In this document: positions 38,082 to 48,000 of the stretch, in pieces
Layout of the letters: each line of letters begins with the position of its first letter
How positions within the stretch are numbered: position 1 is the first letter of the stretch
DNA from: Amphibalanus amphitrite
Lineage: Eukaryota; Arthropoda; Thecostraca; Balanomorpha; Balanidae
Direction of reading: 5' to 3'
Assembly: GCF_019059575.1 (NCBI RefSeq)
Contig: NW_024881830.1
Coordinates: 248,001 to 312,000 of the forward strand
Length of the DNA stretch: 64,000 nucleotides
The notes under the pieces: generated by a model
The model's database searches: none
What the model saw: the letters and a program-made list of their open reading frames with translations, nothing else
What the model was told of the DNA's origin: nothing
Translations under genes and position numbers: made by a program

Positions 38082-41000
38082 TTAGTAATACTGATAGTCC
38101 GCACGTTTTGTGGGCTTCACACGACGACCACTGCGCGTGAATCGCGGAAGCTCGCCCGGTGCTGCTGTTGCTCCTGCTGGAGCTGCTGCTGGTGGTGGTG
38201 CTATACCCATTCTCTGGGCAGGTTGAGCAGGCGGTGGCGGCGGTTCGGCTGCTGGCAGCAGTTCTTCGGGTTCCTCGGGTGCTTGTGACGATGCCGGAGG
38301 CGATTGCGGCGAGGACGAAGGTGCACTTTGCGGTGATGCACTCAGCGGTGAGCTCCGAGACGGTTGTGGAGAAGCGATGTCCCAGGATGCTGGTCGGGTA
38401 ACTGGCGGAAGAGCAGCATCTGGACTCGGGCGAGAATCGGGTGGAATCGGAAGGATGAAACGTCGGTTACGGACGACAGGCGTTGGCGTGGTAGCTGACG
38501 GAATGATGAATGAGTTTGGCTGCGCAGCTGGTCCGATGACGCACACTGGTCCGTTCCAGTGTTTCTCGCCGTCATGACGCACACGAACGTCATCACCCAC
38601 TGATGGAGGGTCGAGGAGCGCTGCGCCATGCCTCTTGTCATATCCCTCCTTTTGACGAAGCTTTTGCAGATCATGATGATGCTGAAGTTCGATGAAGTCA
38701 GGCCATTGCGGCTTCATGTGCACCGGATGAATTGGTAGTCGGGTTCTCAGATTGCGTCCCATGAGCAGGCGTGCTGGACTGTGTCCAGTGACTTCCAGTG
38801 GAGTATTCCGGTAGGCCAAAAGCGCCAGCGTCGGATCCGGTTGCTGAATGATACGTTTGGCTGTCTGAACAGCACGCTCGACAGCTCCATTGCTTCTCGG
38901 GTTGTGAGGGCTACTCATGATGTGCTTGACGCCGTACGTTTTGGAGAAGTCGGCGAAGGCTTGAGAAGAGAATTGCGGTCCACCGTCGGAACGAAGAATC
39001 TCTGGGATTCCGAAGCGTCCGAAGAGACCCCTGAGTCGGTCGATCGTGCTTGCGCTGGTGGTTGACGTCATGTGAAGAATTTCCAGCCAGCGACTGAAGT
39101 AATCAACGACGATGAGGAAGGTCCGGCCCTCATAGGTAGCGAAGTCTACCCCCACTGTATTCCACGGGCCATCGGCGAGCTCGGTGGGCTGGAGTGGCTC
39201 TGCATGCTGCCGCCGTCTGTGTGCTTGACAGAACCCACAGCGGTCGATCCATGCTTTCAGTTGGCCGTTGATACCAGGCCACCAGACTGACTCGGCGATC
39301 CTTTGTCGGCACTTGACCAGACTCAGATGTCCGTCGTCGTGAATCTTTCGTAGCATTTCACGTTGCATGTCTTCAGGGATGACAATTCGGCTCCCGTACA
39401 TCAGTAGAGGTTTGCTGGTTTGATCGTAGGACACGCTGAAGTATCCACGAGCTGAATAGAATTCCAGCAGGTCAGGATGGACAGGAGATGACCATCCGAT
39501 TTCAGTGAAGTTGATGACCTGACGGATCTTTCGATCTTGATGTTGTTGCTGCGCGATGTCTTCAAGCTTGCCGTGGCTTGCGGGCAAGGCTGACATGATG
39601 GCGTTGACATGGGCTTCGATTTCCGCCACGTCCTCGTCGGACGAGTGTTGTTCACTGACGGGTTTGCGTGAGAGGAGATCAACAATGAGCAGCTGCTTGC
39701 CTGGCGTGTAGACAGCTTCTCCAGCGTAGGCTGCCAGTCTCATCAGTAGACGTTGACAGCGGAGTGGCGTATCAGCGATGTCTCTGGCGTTGATGAGCGG
39801 CACTAGCGGCTTGTGATCTGTAAGCAGTGAGAATCGTTGAAGACCGTACAGATATCCGTGGAACTTTTCGCACGCCCACGCTCCTGCCAGGCACTCTTTC
39901 TCGATCTGTGCGTATTTGCTTTCGGCACTGGTCAGTCGGCGTGAACAGAAGGCAACTGGTCGTAGCTCACCATCTTTCTTTTGCATGAGGCAGCCTCCAA
40001 TGCCATAGGAGCTTGCATCTGCAGACACCACAGTCTCCAACTTCGGGTCGAAATACGCCAGGACTCCTGCTTCGGCTATCTTCTTTTTGATGTCTTCGAA
40101 AGCTTTTTGCTGAGGGTGATCCCAGATCCACTCGGCGTCCTTTTTCAGGAGGTCATGCATAGGTCCCATGATGCTTTGAGCGTTGGGTACGAAGCGCGTC
40201 AGGAAGTTGATGGCACCCAGCATCGATCTCAATTCCTGAACGTTTTCTGGCGGTGGCATGTCTTGCACAGCTCTGAGCTTCTCTTTGTCGGGTTGGACAC
40301 CAGCTGCGGATAGGCGGTGACCCAGGAACGCCACACTTCTTCGGCGAAATTCGCATTTCGATTCGTTGAGCTTGATGCCAGTCTCTTTGATGCGCTGCAG
40401 GACTGCAGAGAGGCGCTTGTCATGCTCTTTGCCTTTGCCGTGCACGATGGTGTCGTCCTGGAAGAATACGACTCCCGGTAGGTCGTCCAACATCTCTGCC
40501 ATCTTGCGTTGGTACACTTCCCGAGCCAGGGTGATTCCCATCGGTAGGCGGTTGAAGCGGTACCGTCCGAACGGCGTCAGGAACGTCGTGAGGTGCTTTG
40601 ACTTCTCTGCCAGCGGGAGATGAAAGAAACCACTGGTGGCATCCAGCTTGCTGAAGGTGTCAGATCCTCGAACGGCATTGCTCAGCTCCACGAAGGTTGG
40701 CAGCTCGTAGCGTTCTCTCTTCACAGAGGCATTCAGCTTTTTGAAGTCAACAGTCAGTCTGACTTTGCCATTTGGTTTCGGCACAGGTACGATCGGCGCA
40801 CACCAGTCGCTGGGTTCGCTGACCTTTTCGATGACACCGGTGCTTTCCAGGCGCGCAAGCTCTTCTTTGACGGGTTGCTGCAGCGGTAGTGACACTCTGC
40901 GTGCTGTCACCACGGCGTAGGGCACAGCTCCGTCTTTCAACGTGATGCTGACCGGCGTTGTTTTCCACAGTCCAACTTCTTTGGCAAACAGCTCACTAGG

Positions 41001-41471
41001 AATGTTCACTTCATTGAGAAGCTTTACCAGTCCTAGCTTCAGTGAGTCTTCTCTGCCTAGCAGCGGGCGGACGAGGCTGTGTGTAGCATACAGCACGACG
41101 TCTGCGACTTTCTCATTTGGAGACTTCAGTTTCGTGACAACTTTGCCTAGCACGTCCACTTGGCCACCGGGACTGTTCAACTTCATGTTCGCTTTTTGCA
41201 TTCTGTGAGCCAGATTCAGCTTTTTGAGCGTGTCATAGCTGACGACAGAGACGTCTGCTCCAGTGTCTATTTTCATCAGGAGTTCTTCTTCCGCTTTGCC
41301 TATCTTCAGCATGACCATCCCCGAGTTCTGTTCATGTTCCACTGCACTGACCTCTGCTTTGTCCATCTCTTTCTTCATTTCTGTGCAGCTAGTCATTTCT
41401 TCAATGAGCCCCAAATATGCATCAGACTCAGCATGTCCAGCTTCTGCTTCTCCAGCTTGAACTTCTGCCAC
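38082..41471 (-). CDS. pol: Pol polyprotein of the second LTR element
   Basis: Open frame of about 1129 codons without internal stop. Protease DTGADVS near residue 69. Reverse transcriptase with VDFKKLN and active site FFQDD near residue 336-340 (Phe in place of the usual Tyr). RNase H (VVSADASSYGIGG, TDHKPL), integrase HHCC finger (CGFCQAHRR) and DDE core (GVDFATYEG, RSDGGPQF, NPRSNGAVERAV). A Pro/Ser-rich tail ends near 38082. It overlaps the gag frame by about 80 nt at 41393-41471 in a shifted frame equivalent to -1; no ATG opens it, so it is probably made as a gag-pol fusion. Confidence 0.95.
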   Translation of the reverse strand: MAEVQAGEAEAGHAESDAYLGLIEEMTSCTEMKKEMDKAEVSAVEHEQNSGMVMLKIGKAEEELLMKIDTGADVSVVSYDTLKKLNLAHRMQKANMKLNSPGGQVDVLGKVVTKLKSPNEKVADVVLYATHSLVRPLLGREDSLKLGLVKLLNEVNIPSELFAKEVGLWKTTPVSITLKDGAVPYAVVTARRVSLPLQQPVKEELARLESTGVIEKVSEPSDWCAPIVPVPKPNGKVRLTVDFKKLNASVKRERYELPTFVELSNAVRGSDTFSKLDATSGFFHLPLAEKSKHLTTFLTPFGRYRFNRLPMGITLAREVYQRKMAEMLDDLPGVVFFQDDTIVHGKGKEHDKRLSAVLQRIKETGIKLNESKCEFRRRSVAFLGHRLSAAGVQPDKEKLRAVQDMPPPENVQELRSMLGAINFLTRFVPNAQSIMGPMHDLLKKDAEWIWDHPQQKAFEDIKKKIAEAGVLAYFDPKLETVVSADASSYGIGGCLMQKKDGELRPVAFCSRRLTSAESKYAQIEKECLAGAWACEKFHGYLYGLQRFSLLTDHKPLVPLINARDIADTPLRCQRLLMRLAAYAGEAVYTPGKQLLIVDLLSRKPVSEQHSSDEDVAEIEAHVNAIMSALPASHGKLEDIAQQQHQDRKIRQVINFTEIGWSSPVHPDLLEFYSARGYFSVSYDQTSKPLLMYGSRIVIPEDMQREMLRKIHDDGHLSLVKCRQRIAESVWWPGINGQLKAWIDRCGFCQAHRRRQHAEPLQPTELADGPWNTVGVDFATYEGRTFLIVVDYFSRWLEILHMTSTTSASTIDRLRGLFGRFGIPEILRSDGGPQFSSQAFADFSKTYGVKHIMSSPHNPRSNGAVERAVQTAKRIIQQPDPTLALLAYRNTPLEVTGHSPARLLMGRNLRTRLPIHPVHMKPQWPDFIELQHHHDLQKLRQKEGYDKRHGAALLDPPSVGDDVRVRHDGEKHWNGPVCVIGPAAQPNSFIIPSATTPTPVVRNRRFILPIPPDSRPSPDAALPPVTRPASWDIASPQPSRSSPLSASPQSAPSSSPQSPPASSQAPEEPEELLPAAEPPPPPAQPAQRMGIAPPPAAAPAGATAAPGELPRFTRSGRRVKPTKRADYQYY

Positions 41472-42370
41472 TTGATGAGGTACTGCGCTTCGGCAGACTT
41501 CTGGGAGGTGACATCACTCTTGTTGCATCTTGCACATGTTTTTCCGTACGCAGGACAGTTGTTTCTGCCGAGACGATGACTCCTGCCACAGAAGTTGCAC
41601 ATTCTGCCACTGGTTTCCCAGTGGGGAGCTTGGTACCGGTTTCTGTTGCCTGCGTCGTGTGCTCCCTGCACGTTCCTAGTCATTGGCTGGTTTGTCTGAA
41701 GATTTGGACGAGTGCCAACACCTTGCTGTCTTTGGTTTCTGCTTTCTTGGTTGTTTCTCCTGTTATCTGGATGGTAGTTCCTTTTGTTGCTTTGCAGATT
41801 GGGCTTTGACCATTGCACAGCATCAGCTTGCTTTGTTTCTTCTGATTTCTCTTTCACAGCCTTTTTCACTGCTTCATATTTCTTTGCGTAGTTGATCAGG
41901 TGATCCAGCTCCTGGTCTGTTTCAAGGGCAAGTCGTTCGATTAGACCAGTGTCCTTGACCCCCACAAGGAATCTGTCCCTGATCTGGTCGCGTTTCTGCT
42001 GAAACCCGCAGCTCTGGGCCATTGAGTACAGCGCTCGGACATATTCATCGATTGTCTCGCCTTCATGCTGGTTTCGTTGATGAAACTGTGACCTTTTCAC
42101 TGAACTGTTGGATTTTGGCAGAAAGTATGCAGTGAATTTGTCCATCACTACTTCGAAGTTGGCCCTTTCAGCTTCAGTTAGTCCAAACGAATCGAGAATT
42201 TCACCACTGTCTGGCATTCCCATGAGATACAGAAGTGAGGTAACCTGATATTCCTGAGATTCTCTATCCAATCGATGTAGAGTTCTAAACATTTTGTAGC
42301 TTTCCTTCCATTTTGGCTAATCCTCTGGTGCTCTACAATCAAATTTCTCAGGTGGTGGATAGAGAGGCAT
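41393..42370 (-). CDS. gag: Gag of the second LTR element, with one early in-frame TAG
   Basis: ATG at 42370 opens a frame that meets TAG at 42317-42319 after 17 codons and then stays open to 41393. The first ATG after the TAG is at 42292, giving about 299 aa. Features after it: a retrotransposon gag core (FHQRNQHEGETIDEYVRAL) and a Cys-rich zinc knuckle (CNFCGRSHRLGRNNC). Internal initiation at 42292 would lose only a short N-terminus, so the stop may be less damaging than that in the other element. Confidence 0.85.
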
Positions 42371-42623
42371 TATCACATGGAAAGTATTTCAATTCTTTTT
42401 TTTTGCTTACCTCTTGCTTTTGAGATTGCTTTCGTCTTGAATTGCTTTTAAAATAACCTTCAATATTGGCTTGAATTGCTTTGATGCTCTGCGTCACTTT
42501 CGTCACAAAAATATCCAATCGTTTTGCTGCGTAGTTTCACTGTGAATACCCTTGGCACTTCTCTAGCTTATCGACAATGAATTTGCTGATCATTTCTCTG
42601 TGTTTTCCTCACCCAGGGCACCA

Positions 42624-42789
42624 TGTATCGATATCTTGCAGAGAAGTTAGATTAGCCAAGTTTTCTTGTATTGCGTTGCGTAGCGGCCACACCCAAACTG
42701 CATCGAAACAAGCTCGGCCCAAAAATCGAGGGGCGTATACGAGGGGCGTATCCCTACTAAACTGCTGCAACTCAGCTACTCGCGGTACA
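42624..42789 (-). repeat. 5' LTR of the second LTR element
   Basis: 166 bp, TG...CA. In element sense it is followed immediately by the candidate primer-binding site. Confidence 0.95.
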
Positions 42790-42794
42790 ATGGC

Positions 42795-45021
42795 CTCTGG
42801 AAGCTAAACACCTAATCAAGTCTAAGAGCACTTCACAGAAAGAGCTTTACAAGAGCTTTACAGTTTACACTACCTATCAAATCAAGTATCAAATGCACTT
42901 TTTTGTTGCACTGTAGCACTATTCCTTAGTTCACAATACCTCAATGTTGACTGGACTATTGGAGACCAGAGGCCTTAATTAGGACCCAATGTTGTTGAGC
43001 TCATGCAGTACCTTTTGCGTGTTGCAAATGTTTTCTCAGACAATGCTGTATCAGCACAGCTGTTGAAAACAATGCAAATTTACTACTTACAGCCCACACT
43101 GCTTAGTGCTTCTCGCACACACAAAGCCCACAGTTAATGTGTTCTGCAGTATCTGCACCATACACCGACAAATGACAATAGTGGAGTGCCCACTTCCCAG
43201 CCTCCACACCAAAGAAATGTCATTGAAATCATCATGCTTCACACTTTAGTCATAGTCTGGTTTGTTGCCATGCTTTGCAGTCTGTCGTGGCACAAGCAAA
43301 GGAAACAAATGTGAGAACTGAGAAGAGAATCAGAATTGGAATAGAGAGTAAAGAGACAACTAACCTTTATTCTTTACTCAGATATTCTTATAAATGCATT
43401 AAAATACTGTTCAGTTTACTAGAGACAAGCGCAGCTCCGGAGACGTCCACTTCAACTAAGCACCAAGCCGGGGGCGTCGAAGTCTAGTAGGAAAATCTGG
43501 CAATCCCCGGCGTGACGTAACGTCGGGGATGACCGACGGCACCTTGCACTGAAAGATACGGCAGAACGGCTATTTTTGAAAAATGATTAAAAATACTTGG
43601 GTGCTGTTATGACACATTAAACGCTTATCAGCATGTTCCTCATGATGTGATAAAGCCATATCCGTGGTCGAAAATAGCCGAGTCCCTCCCAATTTCCAAA
43701 CATCGACCTTATAAGCAAAGGATGTAAGCGTAATACTTAAGGGCGACTTTCCCTTACATATCCGTACATATGCGGCCTTAAGGAAATCGGTAGTGTGGCG
43801 ATAAGCGACGCGTGCGACATCTGTGGGGCGACTGTGGCGACACCTGGTGGCTGCTTTTCTGCTGTATGTAGGTATTGGGGTTTTGCCAGATATGGTTCCT
43901 ACTGCTACACCACTATGTTGACCCAATACTAGAAAGTTATTTTGCCAGTAAATGGCAAGAAAATTAAAAGTATATTTATAAAATTGCTTATAAATGATTA
44001 CGAGATAATAATGAAGAAGTTTTGATTGATTAATTATTTAAATATTCAACCGTGAAACTATATTCTGGTAGGTTTAGTAGAAATTAGTCCGTGCAACCTT
44101 GTATTTAGGGCCTTGCACCAAGCTAAGCACAGAAATATAAAAAGATATACCACAACAGGGGTACGAGCGGCACGAGTTGGCTAGAAGGCGCACGGCGCGG
44201 GTGAGACGATTACGAAGGGATGGTAGCTGGTGCTGAGCACGTGATCACTTCGGAACATATGACGTCAGCTTGTTTCCTTTCTTCCTTCTTTCTAAAACAG
44301 ACCAAAGAGAAAACAACTACAAACGCACCACTATTTCATGTCGTAGTTCTCTTATCAGAAAAATACGTTTTTTTCAAAAATGACAAAACTTTTCGAAAGC
44401 AAAAAATGTTTTCTGCCAGCTTGGCGACACTTCGAAAGATGTCACGTGACTAATGACCACAGACGGTAAAAAGTCACGGGCTCTGTTCGGTCACTGTTTT
44501 TTATCAGCGGGCTGCCAGCCTACTGGCGTTTCTCGGGTTTTCATTGGTCAAATTCACGTTTTCTGTGCAGTACACCAATGAGATGCCAAGGAACACCACA
44601 ACCAAGGCCACCAGAACAGAACTTCCATATGATACGACTATAATAGGTTTTTTTATTTACCCTCTCTTTCTTGCTCTCTTTGCCCTCTCTACACCTAGCG
44701 GGGGCTATCGCGTGTCGAGGGCAATTCGGGTGAAATTCGAAAAGCATTTCGAAGCTAACAAAAAGTAATCCCAATCCAGGATTACCGGTTGGTAATTAAT
44801 GTGCTCACCTGTCCTGTTCATTTGGATGGCGAATTGGGATTTTATTTTATTTTCACACCGTTCAAGATTCCTAGAGATAGGTTCATGGCATCTTGAAAAT
44901 AGAGATTCAAGATTCTTTGAGGTTTAATTTATGCTGGTTCCATTGTATTGTTAAAAGCGAATGTAACATATTTTCATTTTTCAGGTGTCTGATCTCTTTT
45001 GAAAGTGTTCGCGGGTAGAAG
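42795..45021. other. Intergenic region before the NTPDase gene
   Basis: AT-rich, no coding exon recognised on either strand. It contains the likely promoter of the NTPDase gene; no TATA or initiator element is convincing. A noncoding 5' exon may exist, because a possible acceptor TTTTTCAG lies at about 44990, just before the start codon. Confidence 0.35.
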
Positions 45022-48000
45022 ATGACAAACAATGGTGTTCGGAAGCGGAGGGTGAGTACCTATCTTCTTTTCATATTATTGGCCACTTCAGCTTCATGTT
45101 CTTCAAAGGCATAAACCCAGACTATAAAATCCATATTATCATCAACGGATGCGCCATAACAGGCAGATTGCGCCAAAATTTTGATGCAGCATCCAGCATA
45201 ACCTAGACTACAAAACTTGGGAGGTTTTGACAAGGTCTCGGGTGTGCATGGGGCCTCTGCTAGTCTTACTCAGGTGTGCATTCCAAAGCTCAGGTGTGCA
45301 AGGCATGGCCCAGACATGTGGGTGTGCTATCATAGTGTACTTGCCTGGAGAGCTGTCACTTCACTTGAAGCTTGCTAATGAAGCAAACAAAATGGACATC
45401 TATGCAACTGTCATACACTTGTGAGAGCACTCAGCGGGCTGTTCATTGGGATTAAATGTGTGAGTGTGACAGCTTACTAGTGCAGTCATTGCCATAAATT
45501 TCAGCATTTTTACGCTGGCATATACAGGAGACGGGCGGTTTGTTTTTCACACTAGTTTTGTTTGAAAATGTATGTGTGCATTTGGGGTAGGTTGGTGACT
45601 GGGTCCATTCAGCTCAGCCAGCACTTTCCCACCAGTTGTTCTTAGCCAGTAGGTAGTTACCACCAATGATGCCTCTGTCACATGTTGTGTAGTCTCTAAA
45701 AGTGGTTCCAAAGTCCTCTAATGAATGCTTTGATTATCAAACTGATACTTTGCTATCAGCTTCAAAAACTACTCATAGAAGCATTAATAATAAAACAGCT
45801 CGCACGTGGTCCTCTCGTCCTCCACCAACCAGTTCAAGGCCCGCCTCAATAACCACTGGAAAGACATCTTCTACATCATCCCTGATTAAGTTCATGCTTG
45901 TCCTTACATGCCCGCGAGCTCGGTGAGATCGGGACCTCTCAGGCCAAGTGGCCTTCAAAATTCCCGCTATCGGTAAGGTAAGGTAAGGTCACCAAGAGGC
46001 AAGAACCAACCAACTCGTGAATCAGTGGGGGGCATTTGAATCCCGCCCCCGAAATAGGTGTGATGGTTGGGTAATCTACGAAAGACATCGCTGACAAAGT
46101 TTAAATGTGTCGCTCCCTGAGAGTTTCATTGCCGTCTGGTAAGTCTCGCTACGATGCTCAACATCGTTGTGCTTGTGGGGGGCAAGTAGGTAAGCTTGAA
46201 CTTGAAAGCTGCATGCGAGGCGTGCAAATTACGGACACAGGCGTGGAATCCTAGATACTCGCCAGGCGTGCACTCCCATCGAACTGGGCGCTGCACCAGT
46301 CGAGTGCTTCCACTTGCGCAACTCGGTCACGCCCCAGGCTCACCATGTGACACCCACAACTCCTCCACGGTAACAAGTCGTGCAATGACATCTTTTGGAT
46401 CTTCCACATAGGAGCCAAAACTTCGCGTTACGACTCTTTTCGAGTTTGTCTTTGCTCTGGAGCTATGGCAAACGGGGGATGCATCTTGCAGAGATCTTAA
46501 ACACATATTAAGACGCTGATGAAAAATGGCTTTGAGGGCTCCGATGTACAGCTCCGCCTGTGCTGCGTTGTTCCAGGCCAGAACATTTGTCGTTTTTCGG
46601 CTTAAGGTACTCATTTTTCATATTTTCTTTAGTCAATGCTGATTGCTGTTGATGGCTGACCGTCGTGAGACGCTCTTTCGCTAACATTGACGAACTCACG
46701 CTGCCAGTTTTACAAGACCATTGTTTGACCCCTCTCAAAATATGGTATGGTGACGCCCTCTCAAAGATGCTGAGGCGATATAGTGACCGTATATCAGCCG
46801 CTGCACGAAGGGCTTCCTATGTCGCAGGTCATTTTCCTGACTCGGAACCAGGGCTGCAGAGTCAGAGTCGGAGTGGAGGGTCGCAGTCGGTCGGAGGGTT
46901 TCCCCAAAGTAACAATATGTTTTTTGTTTCAGAATGGTGGTCTGGCATCTCCAAACCGCATCGCTGGCAAAAATCACTCATCAACAGTTCTGCTGAAAAC
47001 AGTCAGGAATGTGGCAATCGTTGGAACCGTGGGACTTTTCTTCGTCGTGGTTTCATGTAAGTGAATGATAATTTATCGATTTATGGAAGTCTTGAATTCA
47101 ATATATACGATCAAACTGGCTGTTGACAATGTTATGCTTCAAACTATTTGACTGTTTTAGTTCTCTGTCCCTGTTTCATACACACGTCATGTCTTTGTTC
47201 ATCCCGTTCACCCTCTCTCCCGCTGTCCTGTCCCCGCACGCATATCCCTCGCTGACCCGTGTTCACTGTTTACACTCAGCCTACGCTCGTATGCTTCTGC
47301 TCTCCCCATCTGTCCTTATTTGGCTCATGCCGACATGCAGCAGAAGTCAACTCGTAACCACTTCCTTCTCAATAGTCAAACACATCACCTCTGCGCTGTC
47401 CGGCAGTGTCATACAATAACACTCTGCCGTGGAGGATGTCACACGCCACCAATGTACTGGACCGGCTGGCAGTGCGGCTCGGCCTCCAGGAGCAGGTGTA
47501 CGCGGTGGTGATCGACGCCGGCAGCACCGGCACGCGCGTGCTGGCGTTCGCCTTCCACCATAGCCTGCTCGGTGAGTAGTGAGCGGATCGTCGGCACGGC
47601 GTCGGCGAGCTTAGCGCCGTGGATATGGAATGAGGGAATGGTTTGTTGCGTTTGCCCTACCATCCTTAAAGTTGAGCGCCTTATATTTCCTGGTTTTCCG
47701 AAAATCCTTGGAGATTCAGGTAGGAACCGCCCGCAGTTTGGCTGGTCGTCCCGGAAAACTTGTGAATGGGTCCCGGACTTGAAAAGGACAATCTTGAGGG
47801 CTGATGGGTTGGTAGGTATCCAAAACGCTACACTTGCACTGTTTGCACCCACCAATGGCTCTCAGTCAGGGAATATAAAATATGGTATCATGTTGACATT
47901 TTGCGGCCTCGTAATAAACATATTACGTGGTGCTTGAGCTGTGTAATGCTTGTGTCCTGTGAGTGTGATGTGGTTATGGATGTGCACTCAATAGTCATTG

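Larger units (their letters stand above)
37785..42789 (-). mobile_element. Second complete LTR retrotransposon (Ty3/Gypsy)
   Basis: A 5005-bp element on the minus strand. LTRs of 166 bp at 37785-37950 and 42624-42789 (TGTATCG...GGTACA) differ at two visible positions. The target duplication is ATGGC (37780-37784 and 42790-42794). A purine tract, complement of CCTCCCCCCTTTC, abuts the 3' LTR. TGGTGCCCTGGGTGAGG follows the 5' LTR directly as tRNA primer site. It holds only gag and pol, no extra ORF. Confidence 0.95.

Noticed and set aside
46196..46614. Frames on both strands within the first NTPDase intron
   Set aside because: No similarity recognised, and the flanking exons join in phase without them.
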